Source: Lactobacillus sp. ESL0246 (lineage in GTDB: Bacteria; Bacillota; Bacilli; Lactobacillales; Lactobacillaceae). Taken from it: a stretch of 64,000 nucleotides of DNA. The notes under the pieces are model-generated. The model searched no databases. It was not told the origin of the DNA and saw nothing but the letters and a program-made list of their open reading frames with translations. Below, one piece after another: positions 9,418 through 17,562 of the stretch. The first letter of the stretch is position 1, and the number at the start of each line of letters is the position of its first letter. A program made the position numbers and the translations under genes. The stretch spans positions 56,679 to 120,678 of the forward strand of contig NZ_REHC01000003.1 of assembly GCF_003692965.1 (NCBI RefSeq). Direction: 5' to 3'.

Positions 9418-10989
9418 ATGAGTATTTCTTTAAATACCTGTATTTTAATTTTAAAAGAACATCATTTGCTTAAATCAAGTGCAGTTCAGGACACAGTTAC
9501 GGCAAGGATGGAGTATGTTTCATATGATTCGCGTGATATCCAAACTAACACCTTGTTCTTCTGTAAGGGAGCAGGATTTCGTCCAACTTATTTGTCGATG
9601 GCTAAGGATAATGGCGCAAATTGTTATGTAGCTGAACAACCATATCCAGAAGGAAAAGGAATGCATGCCTTAATCGTACGTGATGTATCTAAGGCAATGG
9701 CTTTATTGTCGGCAGCATTTTTCCGGTTCCCGCAAGATGACCTATACGTTGTAGCAATTACGGGAACCAAAGGTAAAACAACGACAGCATACTTTTTAAA
9801 AGGGATGTTAGATCAATTTAATGGTGGGAAAACTGCCCTAATTTCTTCTGTAAATAATGTTGTGGGACAAAATGAAGCAGATACATTTAAGTCTAGCTTA
9901 ACGACACCAGAATCACTGGATCTATTTCGCGATATGCGGACTGCTGTTGATAACGGGATGACGCATTTGGTAATGGAAGTTTCAAGTCAAGCATACAAGA
10001 AGAATCGTGTGTTTGGTTTAACTTATGATTTAGGTTTCTTCTTGAATATTTCTCCAGACCACATTGGACCAAATGAACATCCAAATTTTGCGGATTATTT
10101 ACATTGTAAGTTGCAATTGCTTGTTAATGCCCGTAAATGCATTATTAATGCTCAAACTGATCACTTTGAGGAAGTTTATGCAGCAGCAACGACAACAACA
10201 GCTCCTGATAGCATATATTTATTTGCTGATGAAAAGTTTTCTAATCCTGCCTTGAAGCAAACAATTGATTTTCGCTATTCAACTCAAGAAATTGATATGA
10301 TTCAAACTTGTTTCCAGCTTCTTTGCGTTAGTCCGAAAGCTAAAAAATTGCCAATTGCTGGTAGTTATAAGTTAAAGATGTTGGGCGATTTTAATGAATC
10401 TAATGGTACTGCCGCTGTAATTGGTGCTGGGTTGGCAGGATTAGATTATGCTATCGCTGCAAAGGGAATTGGTGAAGTTACTGTTCCTGGAAGAATGCAG
10501 ACTGAAATCACAAAAAAGCATGGAACTGTTGTAGTTGATTATGCACATAATGAAGCCTCAATGATGGCTCTAATGGGGTTCATGCAACGTGAGTTTAATA
10601 ATCCTAAAATTATTGTTGTTGTTGGCGCACCGGGAGACAAAGGTGTATCACGTCGACCAGGCTTTAGTCATAGTTTAAATGCATATGCTACCAAAGTTTT
10701 CTTGACTACTGATGATCCTGGTTTTGAAGATCCCCAAAAAATTGCCCAAGAAATTGATACGGGAATTGATCATTCAAAAGTTGATGTCACAATTGAATTG
10801 GATCGACAAAAAGCCATTTATGATGCTATTAGTATGGCATCTAAAGACGATATCGTTCTAATTTGTGGTAAAGGTGAAGATGGTTTTCAAAAGGTTCGTG
10901 GTATCAACACACCGTACCCTTCTGACATTACTGTAGCTCAGCAGGCAATTAATAAGCTTGAAGATCAAGAAGGACATTTTAATAGTTAG
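9418..10989 (+). CDS. murE: UDP-N-acetylmuramoyl-tripeptide synthetase MurE (probably L-lysine adding)
   Basis: The product is 523 residues, a full-length Mur ligase. The N-terminal UDP-MurNAc domain is followed by an ATP-binding GTKGKTTT at about 119-126, a central domain (SLTTPESLDL, MEVSSQAYKKNRV) and a C-terminal domain with VVDYAHN. The DNPR motif that marks diaminopimelate-adding enzymes is replaced by DDPG (TTDDPGFEDP), which suggests L-Lys as the third stem residue. MurE adds the third amino acid to UDP-MurNAc-L-Ala-D-Glu in the cytoplasm. A TATAAT-like box and AGAGGGG ribosome site precede it. The aspartate racemase gene follows after 11 bp, consistent with joint supply of cell-wall precursors. 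Confidence 0.93.
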   Translation: MSISLNTCILILKEHHLLKSSAVQDTVTARMEYVSYDSRDIQTNTLFFCKGAGFRPTYLSMAKDNGANCYVAEQPYPEGKGMHALIVRDVSKAMALLSAAFFRFPQDDLYVVAITGTKGKTTTAYFLKGMLDQFNGGKTALISSVNNVVGQNEADTFKSSLTTPESLDLFRDMRTAVDNGMTHLVMEVSSQAYKKNRVFGLTYDLGFFLNISPDHIGPNEHPNFADYLHCKLQLLVNARKCIINAQTDHFEEVYAAATTTTAPDSIYLFADEKFSNPALKQTIDFRYSTQEIDMIQTCFQLLCVSPKAKKLPIAGSYKLKMLGDFNESNGTAAVIGAGLAGLDYAIAAKGIGEVTVPGRMQTEITKKHGTVVVDYAHNEASMMALMGFMQREFNNPKIIVVVGAPGDKGVSRRPGFSHSLNAYATKVFLTTDDPGFEDPQKIAQEIDTGIDHSKVDVTIELDRQKAIYDAISMASKDDIVLICGKGEDGFQKVRGINTPYPSDITVAQQAINKLEDQEGHFNS

Positions 10990-11000
10990 AAAAACAAAAA

Positions 11001-11747
11001 ATGAAACATTTTTTTAGTATTATTGGTGGGATGGGAACGATTGCGACAGAAAGTTATGTCCATCTGCTTAATCACCATATAAAAATTACAAAAGATCAAG
11101 ATTATTTAAACTACATTCTAGTAAATGATGCTCAAATTCCAGATAGAACAGCCTATATCAAAGATCATTGTCAGCCTAATTTTTTTGGTGATTTGCATGA
11201 TGATGTATTGCAGCAAGCAAAGTTGAATCCCGATTTTTTTGTAATGCCTTGCAATACCGCACATTATTTTTATGATGAGCTGGCAAGTTTAACGGAAATA
11301 CCATTTTTGCATATGATGAGAATTGCAGTGCATAAATTTGTAGATGAGTATCCACAGGAAAAGAAAATAGGATTAATTGCAACTGAAGGTTCAATTTATG
11401 ATCATCTTTATGTTGATGAGCTACAAAAAGTAGGCCGGCATGTAGAATTGGGTGGGCCAGAGGTGCAACCTTTAGTGACTAAACTCATATATTCCAATAT
11501 TAAAGAAAAAGGTGTTGTAGATGCGAAATTATATCATCGCATTTTACGAATTATGCATGATCAATATAAATGCAATGTGATTTTACTTGGTTGTACAGAA
11601 CTATCTTTAGCACAAGAAAAAGCACCGCATCATCCTTATCATGTGATTGATCCGCAGTCAATTATGGCTGATGTTGCCATTGAATTAGAAATGAAAATTC
11701 GTTCAGGTAAGGATCCTAAAAAGGTTATTCAAAAATATTTATATTAA
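11001..11747 (+). CDS. racD: Aspartate racemase
   Basis: This 248-residue protein of the Asp/Glu racemase family opens with FFSIIGGMGTIATESYV. Its two catalytic cysteines are visible in VMPCNTAHYF and ILLGCTELSL. These enzymes interconvert L- and D-aspartate without PLP through a two-Cys mechanism. The gene sits 11 bp after murE in the same orientation and is probably cotranscribed. In lactobacilli with an L-Lys-D-Asp interpeptide bridge, D-Asp must be made for the wall, so this context supports the assignment. Glutamate racemase is the alternative, but the SIIGGMG start is typical of aspartate racemases. Confidence 0.9.
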   Translation: MKHFFSIIGGMGTIATESYVHLLNHHIKITKDQDYLNYILVNDAQIPDRTAYIKDHCQPNFFGDLHDDVLQQAKLNPDFFVMPCNTAHYFYDELASLTEIPFLHMMRIAVHKFVDEYPQEKKIGLIATEGSIYDHLYVDELQKVGRHVELGGPEVQPLVTKLIYSNIKEKGVVDAKLYHRILRIMHDQYKCNVILLGCTELSLAQEKAPHHPYHVIDPQSIMADVAIELEMKIRSGKDPKKVIQKYLY

Positions 11748-11771
11748 TTAAAAAAGCAGCAGTTGGCTGAA

Positions 11772-12269
11772 GTTAACCCTCTAGATTGGACCAAAAATCA
11801 ATCTGGAGGGTTTTAATATGGTTAAATTTATTATTGAACAAAAATTACAGGCACTTAACTTACTTAAAGCAGATTACGCTAGATGCTATGTGGCACAAAT
11901 AATTGGTGCTGGTTCACATCAAATAATCGACATTTGGACCGTGCATACCAGTACTTTGGGATACAGGGCTTAAAAAATAAACGCACACACCAAAAAAATA
12001 GCACCGTATTTTTCAAAGCATGTCGCGTCCAGGCTACCTGTCATGATAATGAAGAGTTTCTTCTTCCATATCATGAAAATTGAACTGGACTACTACACTT
12101 ATACCTATCCTACCAAGAATGCGTTGCAGGAAGCGATGAAAAGTAGACCAAAATACACTACAATCAAACTAGAATTAGGCATACGCTAAAAGACCGTACC
12201 CTGATTGAATATCAGAATACGGCCTTGGTGAATATGAATTAATGTTAACATCCAATTCTAGGGGGTAAC
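11772..12269 (+). mobile_element. Internally deleted IS3-family element with both terminal inverted repeats
   Basis: The left end GTTAACCCTCTAGATTGGA (11772-11790) matches the complement of the right end TCCAATTCTAGGGGGTAAC (12251-12269) with a few differences. Inside, MVKFIIEQKLQALNLLKADY (ATG 11818) reads as the start of an IS3 OrfA, then shifts frame to YFGIQGLKNKRTHQKNS, also OrfA-like. Further on, IELDYYTYTYPTKNALQEA and RTLIEYQNTALVNMN are fragments of the OrfB C-terminus. About 60 percent of a normal 1.2-1.5 kb IS3 element is missing. It cannot move on its own but could be mobilised in trans. Confidence 0.75.
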
Positions 12270-12379
12270 TTCAATTATTGTTGCTTTTTTCATAGACAAT
12301 GAAGTGAAATGAAAAAGTTAGACATTTAAATTATTAATTACAGCTCAATATGCGATTCCGATACTTGACCGAAGTTGCG

Positions 12380-12670
12380 TATATTAGTTTGTTTTATCTT
12401 CTAATATAGTTAGATCAGTAAACGCATTCAGCAACAATTGCTTTCGTTTGCGTCAGCGAAGTAATCTTGGTAATAGTTCCAAAATCTTGGTGTGTCAATA
12501 GTCATAATTATTGATTTTTAATCGATCAAAATTATTCTTAAGTCACATAAACAATAGCATTTTGATTAGCTTTTTAATTTTTAGGTTTTATTGGAAATGT
12601 GACACCAGCACCAAAAATAAATTCGAGCATAAGCCTCATTGTCCCGTAATTTATCAATTCACAGTCGATA
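12380..12670 (-). pseudogene. Probable decayed coding stretch, family unknown
   Basis: Read on the minus strand, several short phrases look protein-coding but lie in different frames: DKLRDNEAYARIYF, GAGVTFPIKPKN, TIDTPRFWNYYQDYFADA and FGTITKITSLTQTKAIVAEC. None has a start codon with a ribosome site and stops intervene. I do not recognise the parent protein. The IS3 relic lies next to it, so the decay may date from that insertion. Confidence 0.3.
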
Positions 12671-12711
12671 AAACTAAATTATAAATAAAAAATAATATAT
12701 TTATGGGTTTA

Positions 12712-12740
12712 TTGGTACAATTTTAATTTTATGGTATATT
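12712..12740 (+). promoter_or_regulatory. Sigma-A-like promoter of the lanthipeptide precursor
   Basis: TTGGTA at 12712-12717 and TATATT at 12735-12740 are separated by exactly 17 bp, 46 bp ahead of the precursor ATG. A strong ribosome site, AAAGGAGG (12774-12781), follows. The transcription and translation signals look better preserved than the genes they serve. Confidence 0.55.
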
Positions 12741-12786
12741 ATTATCATAATGATCTAATTAAATAGAGCTATTAAAGGAGGAAATC

Positions 12787-12906
12787 ATGAGTTTTAAACA
12801 AATTTTACAGAAAAAAGTAGAAAATATGAGTATAGACAATGAGTAATCAGTTGTTTACTCCTGGTCTACAGGTAGCTGTCCTTGCCAAGTAGGTGGAATT
12901 AGATAA
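12787..12906 (+). pseudogene. Class III lanthipeptide precursor (LanA) interrupted by an in-frame stop
   Basis: Behind AAAGGAGG, an ATG opens a 39-codon frame that would be a normal small precursor but for a TAA at codon 20 (12844-12846). The first part, MSFKQILQKKVENMSIDNE, has a leader-like sequence. The second, in the same frame after the stop, is SVVYSWSTGSCPCQVGGIR, rich in Ser, Thr and Cys. STGSCPC contains S-x2-S-x2-C, the motif from which class III enzymes make labionin. Its 3' end overlaps the start of the LanKC relic by 14 bp. It was too short and broken to be called automatically. One nucleotide change would restore it, so sequencing error or very recent loss is possible. Confidence 0.65.
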
Positions 12907-13516
12907 TCTTTATAAGATTATCTTAGGCCTTAATAAATATAATTATTCTGTTGGAAGTTTTATCAATTTAGCTGCATATCAACAAGAATTTCATTGTCTT
13001 ATTAGACGAAAAGGAATGTTTACAAACATTTTTTTGAAAATACCAAAAAATATCCTGAACATGGTTGGAAAATACATGTATCAACTGATATTTATAATTT
13101 CGGTAAAATTTTGTCTTTAGTTTCTTCATACTTAGGTAAAAAAGATAATGTTTAAATTTATTACCAATATGACAGAATTGCTAAAAACTACAAGAAAAGA
13201 TTTTCCTAAAATGCAATTTGGTAAATATATTACTATATACACCTGTGATTAAACGACAACAAGAAAAGTAGGAGAAGATTTATCACAAATTCTTAAACAT
13301 TTTAAAGGAATAAAGGTATTGACCGATAAAAACTTTCCCAATTCTAATATTGTTTCTTATCGTTATGGTGTGATAGTTGCTAAATGGAAAATAAATTGAA
13401 ATAATGAACACTTTTACACAATAAAAGACGGCATGAATAATAATATAAGTGATAGTAGAAAAAATTATTTTTATTTGCCGTCAGGAGTATATGATAGTTT
13501 ATGGAGGGTTCCATAA
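12893..13516 (+). pseudogene. LanKC class III lanthipeptide synthetase relic (N-terminal domain only)
   Basis: Starting at GTG 12893, overlapping the precursor, pieces of the LanKC N-terminal (lyase-side) domain appear in order: ELDNLYKIILGLNKYNYS and IRRKG; after a frame change near 13010, EHGWKIHVSTDIYNFGKIL (class III and IV enzymes typically have GWKIHVSAT); after a second change near 13150, FKFITNMTELL, FGKYITIYT, LTDKNFPNSNIVSYRYGVI and YFYLPSGVYDSL. In-frame stops lie at 13250-13252 and 13397-13399, and the frame ends at TAA 13514-13516, overlapping the exporter ATG by one base. The kinase and cyclase domains, some 600 residues, are missing, probably through a deletion joining this domain to the exporter. 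The fragment cannot modify a peptide. Confidence 0.75.
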
Positions 13517-15144
13517 TGTCTTTAAAAAAATTATTTTCGTTTATTCCAAAATGGTTATTATTCTTACTTTTTATCACTTTATTAGTTAGCTCATTTGAAG
13601 GGGTTGTCAATTCTGCAATCATTGGGTACTTACCGGTTTTCAATCAAAAAAGCTCAGTGACTGAGTTTATTAAGTTCGTCATAGTTTCAGTGATTGCTTA
13701 TATAATTATTTATTCTTCAGTTTGGCTATTTTCTAAAATTCAAAATAAAATTGTTTATATAATTAACACCAAACTGAAAGCAGAATATATTGAAAAAGCA
13801 ACTTTTCAAAGAATTGATACTAATAAAGAGATTTCGACTTTAATTAATGATTTCAAGTTAATTGAAACTAATTATTTTACTTTAATCGTTCAGATTATCT
13901 CTGATATTTGTATGTCTTTAGTTTCAACGCTTTTTATTTTAAAGCTTAACTTTCTTCTGGGTATTGTCTTTATTCTTTTTGCCATTCCACAAGTATTTAT
14001 TCCTAATATTTACCAATCCTTTTTAACTAGGCGCTCTACCACTTGGTCTAAGAATAATAGTGAGTTTGTTAAAAAATTACGTGACTTAATGGGTGGTAGA
14101 GATATATTGTTGCGCTATCATGCTTTCACCCCCGCCTATAAAAAAATCAAGCAACAGTTATTTTTGACTGAAGCTTCATATCAGGCCCTAAATGATTCGA
14201 AAATTAGTGCAAAATTGGTTTCATGGTTGTGGTCCCTTATTTCTTTATTTGTACCAATTAGCGTAGGATTTTATTTGATGGTTAATCATCAAGGGATCAC
14301 TGCTGCGACTATTTTAGCTATCTACTTAGCCAGCAACCAAGTAATGATGCCACTAAGAGAAGCAATTGATGATTTTGCTTCTGTAAAAACTACTAGTTCA
14401 TTACGCCAAGAAATCGAAAATATTTTTGAAAAAGACAGTAACCTTGATAGTCATAATAAAACAGTTGCTGATAAACCGGCGGTTTTGCAACAGATTTTAG
14501 GAAAACAGCTTAGCTTTTCCTTTGGCAACAAACAAATTCTTAAAAATACTTCGTTTACTATTAAGCACAATGATAAAATCCTTCTAACCGGTGCCTCAGG
14601 AATGGGAAAGAGTACGATTTTTAATTTATTGATGGGAACACTTCTACCAACAGATGGTCAGCTTGTTTATCAAGTTAATGGGCAGTATCAAAGTCAAGTT
14701 GATCCAAATATGTTTGCACTAATTCAACAAGATCCATATATTTTTAATGAAACTATTCGCTTTAATCTAGGCTTAGGACTTAATTTCTCTGATGATATAC
14801 TACTTAATTCATTAAAAGAAGTTGGCCTTGATCAGGAATTAGGTAATGCCCCCTTAGATTATCTATGTGAAAATGGTGGTAGCAATCTTTCTGGAGGACA
14901 ACGTGCGCGTTTAGAAATTGCTCGTGCACTTGTGTTTAATCGGCAGGTGATTTTAGCGGATGAAATTGATGCTAATTTAGATCCCCAAAATGTCCTTCAA
15001 ATCGAGAACTTGCTTACTAACATTAATAAAACAGTTATTATGATTTCACATCATATGGACTCTAAGCATGCAAAACAGCTTAAGCTTCAGCATTGGAATT
15101 TAGACAATGGAAAATTAGATATTGAAAATTACCAAGCTCGTTAA
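13516..15144 (+). CDS. ABC transporter with fused permease and ATPase, probable lanthipeptide exporter (LanT-like)
   Basis: The start is ATG 13516, with GGAGG at 13503-13507; an ATG at 13501 coincides with this ribosome site and is unlikely. The 542-residue protein has about six transmembrane helices in residues 12-300 and one ATPase domain: Walker A GASGMGKST, signature NLSGGQRARLEIARA, Walker B VILADEIDANLD with the catalytic Glu present, and H-loop ISHHMDS. No N-terminal C39 peptidase domain is present. Its place directly behind the LanKC relic, with a one-base TAATG overlap, fits the exporter of a class III lanthipeptide. It remains open in frame although its substrate genes are dead. A general homodimeric exporter is the alternative. 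Confidence 0.85.
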   Translation: MSLKKLFSFIPKWLLFLLFITLLVSSFEGVVNSAIIGYLPVFNQKSSVTEFIKFVIVSVIAYIIIYSSVWLFSKIQNKIVYIINTKLKAEYIEKATFQRIDTNKEISTLINDFKLIETNYFTLIVQIISDICMSLVSTLFILKLNFLLGIVFILFAIPQVFIPNIYQSFLTRRSTTWSKNNSEFVKKLRDLMGGRDILLRYHAFTPAYKKIKQQLFLTEASYQALNDSKISAKLVSWLWSLISLFVPISVGFYLMVNHQGITAATILAIYLASNQVMMPLREAIDDFASVKTTSSLRQEIENIFEKDSNLDSHNKTVADKPAVLQQILGKQLSFSFGNKQILKNTSFTIKHNDKILLTGASGMGKSTIFNLLMGTLLPTDGQLVYQVNGQYQSQVDPNMFALIQQDPYIFNETIRFNLGLGLNFSDDILLNSLKEVGLDQELGNAPLDYLCENGGSNLSGGQRARLEIARALVFNRQVILADEIDANLDPQNVLQIENLLTNINKTVIMISHHMDSKHAKQLKLQHWNLDNGKLDIENYQAR

Positions 15145-15387
15145 TATTCATAATTAACAAAATTTGTAACCTAAGTATGTAGTGTAAGTTAACTGGTTGT
15201 AACATGTACTAGGCAAATGTAACAGATATAGGATATTACCCAAAAGCAAAAAAAATAAAGTGATACGAACTATTTTAATTTTTATAAACCAAATATATAT
15301 GTTTTTATAGGAACGATCAAAGTTTATATTTTTTATAATATATTGCGTCTCAGGAGAAAATAATACTTTTGATTAATAAATATAGAA

Positions 15388-15424
15388 GGCAAATCTCAGC
15401 TTTAGAGGTTTGCCTTTTATTAGT
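15388..15424 (+). terminator. Terminator-like hairpin after the exporter
   Basis: AAGGCAAA at about 15391 pairs with TTTGCCTT at about 15410, extended by TC/GA pairs around a short loop, and TTTTATT follows. Orientation fits the exporter upstream, although it lies about 245 bp beyond its stop codon. Confidence 0.55.
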
Positions 15425-15598
15425 ATGTAATAATCTATGAATCGCATTATCATTAAGAATGTAATTTGGCATTTTTGGCAACTCATTTTCGTGTTGCACT
15501 ACATACTTCTTAATGGTTTCTAAGTAAACTATATTTTGCAAAAAAATCTAAAAAATGTATAATAAAATTATTCCTTTTTGAATCTTTACTTTATATTA

Positions 15599-15635
15599 AA
15601 AAGCCGTCTAGAAATTAATCTAGGTGGCTTTTTGA
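15599..15635. terminator. Bidirectional terminator-like hairpin
   Basis: AAAAAGCC and GGCTTTTT flank an inner CTAGA/TCTAG stem, giving A- and T-runs on both sides. It could act on either strand. The gene it once served is unclear, since the neighbouring sequence is IS-derived or empty. Confidence 0.5.
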
Positions 15636-15649
15636 TTGTGTTTAAATAT

Positions 15650-15813
15650 TTTTTTAGAAATTTCATCAACATTAACCCGTAGATCAATGGGTAATGGTAA
15701 AGTTTTTGCATCTTAAAATGAGGGCAGCTTTTTGGTGCAAAAAAATGTTAAAAAGAATAATTAAATTAAAAGGGCTGACTCCGATAGAATATCGAAAATC
15801 AGTCCTAAGTTAA
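15650..15813 (+). pseudogene. IS3-family transposase OrfB C-terminal fragment
   Basis: The last 20 codons (15751-15813) read KRIIKLKGLTPIEYRKSVLS and then TAA. This is the conserved tail of IS3/IS150-type OrfB, where K-x-K-G-(L/M)-(S/T)-P-(V/I)-x-(Y/F)-R is standard. About 100 bp upstream contain degraded matches in other frames. The fragment differs in sequence from the tail of the 11.8-12.3 kb element, so it comes from a second IS3 insertion. The decayed lanthipeptide locus is thus bracketed by IS3 relics. Confidence 0.6.
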
Positions 15814-15836
15814 ACAATCTGTCTATAAAGTTCTAA

Positions 15837-16640
15837 TTACCTAAGTAGCATTGCATCATCTTCCAATTCAGTACCGACTTGCTTTTGAAATAGTTCCATT
15901 AATTTAGTTACTGTTAAATTTTTCTTTTCTTTTCCAGCTAAATTTAAAGCGACACGACCTTGATGGAGCATGATTAAACGATTGCCATAATGAATAGCGT
16001 CCTCCATATTGTGAGTTACCATAAAAGCTGTTAAATTTTGCTCACTAATCAGTTTTTGGGTTAATTCCATTACGGTAATGGAAGTTTTAGGATCTAAGGC
16101 TGCAGTATGCTCATCAAGTAAAATTAAATCAGGACGCTTTAATGTTGCCATCAATAATGTAATTGCTTGCCTTTGACCTCCTGATAGCAAACCTATTTCG
16201 GTTTCCAAACGATTTTCTAAGTTTAAATTGAGTTGGGCTAATTGTTTTTTAAAAAATTGCCGATCGTGTTTTTTAACGCCGCTACGAAAACCACGATGTT
16301 GACCACGTTTCATTGCAAGTGCCAAGTTTTCTTCTACAGTTAGTCTCACAGCGGTTCCCATTTTAGGATCTTGAAAAACACGACTGATCTTTTTGGCGCG
16401 CTTTGTTACAGGCAACTTACTGATATCAGTATCATTTAAAATGATTTGTCCCTCTTGAACGGGAATTGTGCCAGCAATGCTATTTAATAAGGTTGATTTA
16501 CCAGCACCGTTACTACCGATAATAGTCACGAAATCGCCCGTCTCTAGTTCAAGATCAATTCCTCTTAAGACACGATTTTCATTAACTGTCCCTTGTTCAA
16601 AGGTTTGATGAAGATTATTAATTGATAATACTTTAGGCAT
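15837..16640 (-). CDS. ABC importer ATP-binding protein (TrpXYZ-like system)
   Basis: The product is a 267-residue ATPase with Walker A GSNGAGKST, signature LLSGGQRQAITLLMA, Walker B LILLDEHTAALD and H-loop VTHNMED. The sequence around FQDPKMGTAVRLTVEENLALA resembles ATPases paired with LivH-like permeases in TrpXYZ transporters. It ends the operon SBP-permease-ATPase, one base after the permease gene, so the two are coupled. It energises uptake, probably of aromatic amino acids, judged from the leader peptide upstream of the operon. Confidence 0.85.
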   Translation of the reverse strand: MPKVLSINNLHQTFEQGTVNENRVLRGIDLELETGDFVTIIGSNGAGKSTLLNSIAGTIPVQEGQIILNDTDISKLPVTKRAKKISRVFQDPKMGTAVRLTVEENLALAMKRGQHRGFRSGVKKHDRQFFKKQLAQLNLNLENRLETEIGLLSGGQRQAITLLMATLKRPDLILLDEHTAALDPKTSITVMELTQKLISEQNLTAFMVTHNMEDAIHYGNRLIMLHQGRVALNLAGKEKKNLTVTKLMELFQKQVGTELEDDAMLLR

Positions 16641-16641
16641 T

Positions 16642-17535
16642 TTATTTCCTTCCCTTTAAATTATGTGGTAAATGAAAATTAGGCAGTATCAAACAAACAA
16701 CCAGAACTAGTGCAGAAGCTAGTTTAGCATCGGATGGTTCAACATTCATTTGAAAGACTAGAGCTAATATTAATCGATAAATAATAGCACCTAAGACTAA
16801 GGTCAGTAATCTGGCTCCAATTGATAAGTGGCGAATTAAAACTTCTGCAATAATAATAGCGGCTAATCCAATAACAATTGTACCTACGCCAGAATTAAGA
16901 TCAGCAAAGCCATTATTTTGTGCTAAGAGTCCACCTGAGAGAGCAATACAGGCATTGGAGATCATATAACCAAGAATTTTCATTGCTTGAGTATTGATTC
17001 CATTAGCAGCACTCATTTCGGAATTATCGCCAGTTGCCCGCATTGCCAAACCAATTTCGGTTTTAAAAAAGACGACTAATAGTCCAATAGCTAATAAGGC
17101 AATGAATAACCCCATTATAATGACAGCATTATTACGTGATAACCCCCAATTTTGGGCAATTGTAAAAATTGTTTGTTTACCTAAAAGTGAAACATTGGCT
17201 GCGTTATTCATTACTCGCGAAGTAATGGAGTACAATCCGGTCATTGTAATAATTCCTGCTAGTAATGACGGGATTTTTAACTTGGTGTTTAAAAAGCCTG
17301 TGACAAAACCGGCAATTAAGCCCCCGCCAAATGCAGATAGGGTAGCTAAGATCGGATTAATACCTTGAATTAAGCACATTGTGGTAATAGCACCACCTAA
17401 AGGAAAACTTCCCTCAGCAGTCATATCGGCTAGATCTAAGATTCGAAAAGTTAAATAAACGCCGATCGCCATTAATGACCATAGCAATCCTTGTGAAGTA
17501 GCTGAAAGAAATAGATCCCAAAAAGTATTCATCAT
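16642..17535 (-). CDS. ABC importer permease (TrpXYZ-like system)
   Basis: This is a 297-residue integral membrane protein with eight or more hydrophobic segments and a branched-chain-amino-acid-permease-like fold. Typical phrases are LAMRATGDNSEMSAANGINT (cytoplasmic coupling loop), LAQNNGFADLNSGVGTIVIG and the N-terminal LADMTAEGSFPLGGA. It lies between the binding-protein and ATPase genes. The ribosome site before ATG 17535 is weak (AAAGGT about 17 nt away), so translation may depend partly on the upstream gene. Confidence 0.85.
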   Translation of the reverse strand: MMNTFWDLFLSATSQGLLWSLMAIGVYLTFRILDLADMTAEGSFPLGGAITTMCLIQGINPILATLSAFGGGLIAGFVTGFLNTKLKIPSLLAGIITMTGLYSITSRVMNNAANVSLLGKQTIFTIAQNWGLSRNNAVIIMGLFIALLAIGLLVVFFKTEIGLAMRATGDNSEMSAANGINTQAMKILGYMISNACIALSGGLLAQNNGFADLNSGVGTIVIGLAAIIIAEVLIRHLSIGARLLTLVLGAIIYRLILALVFQMNVEPSDAKLASALVLVVCLILPNFHLPHNLKGRK

Positions 17536-17562
17536 AATTAACGTTCACATTACCTTTCTATC

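Larger units (their letters stand above)
11748..12786. other. 1-kb accessory gap between racD and the lanthipeptide relic
   Basis: The interval holds an internally deleted IS3-family element (11772-12269), a probably decayed minus-strand coding stretch (about 12380-12670), and the promoter and ribosome site of the lanthipeptide precursor (12712-12781). No intact gene is visible. Confidence 0.6.
15145..15836. other. 692-bp gap with terminators and an IS3 fragment
   Basis: The first 240 bp are AT-rich with no gene visible. A hairpin at 15388-15424 probably ends exporter transcription, a second hairpin lies at 15599-15635, and an IS3 transposase tail occupies about 15650-15813. The gap ends against the 3' end of the minus-strand importer operon. 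Confidence 0.5.

Noticed and set aside
13380..13643. Minus-strand ORF opposite the LanKC relic and exporter start
   Set aside because: The plus strand shows LanKC and ABC transporter motifs here, and the minus-strand translation has no recognisable features.
15350..15541. 63-codon minus-strand ORF between the exporter and the importer
   Set aside because: It starts with TTG without a clear ribosome site and runs through a terminator hairpin. Part of it reads plausibly as protein, so a gene remnant is possible, but I recognise no family.
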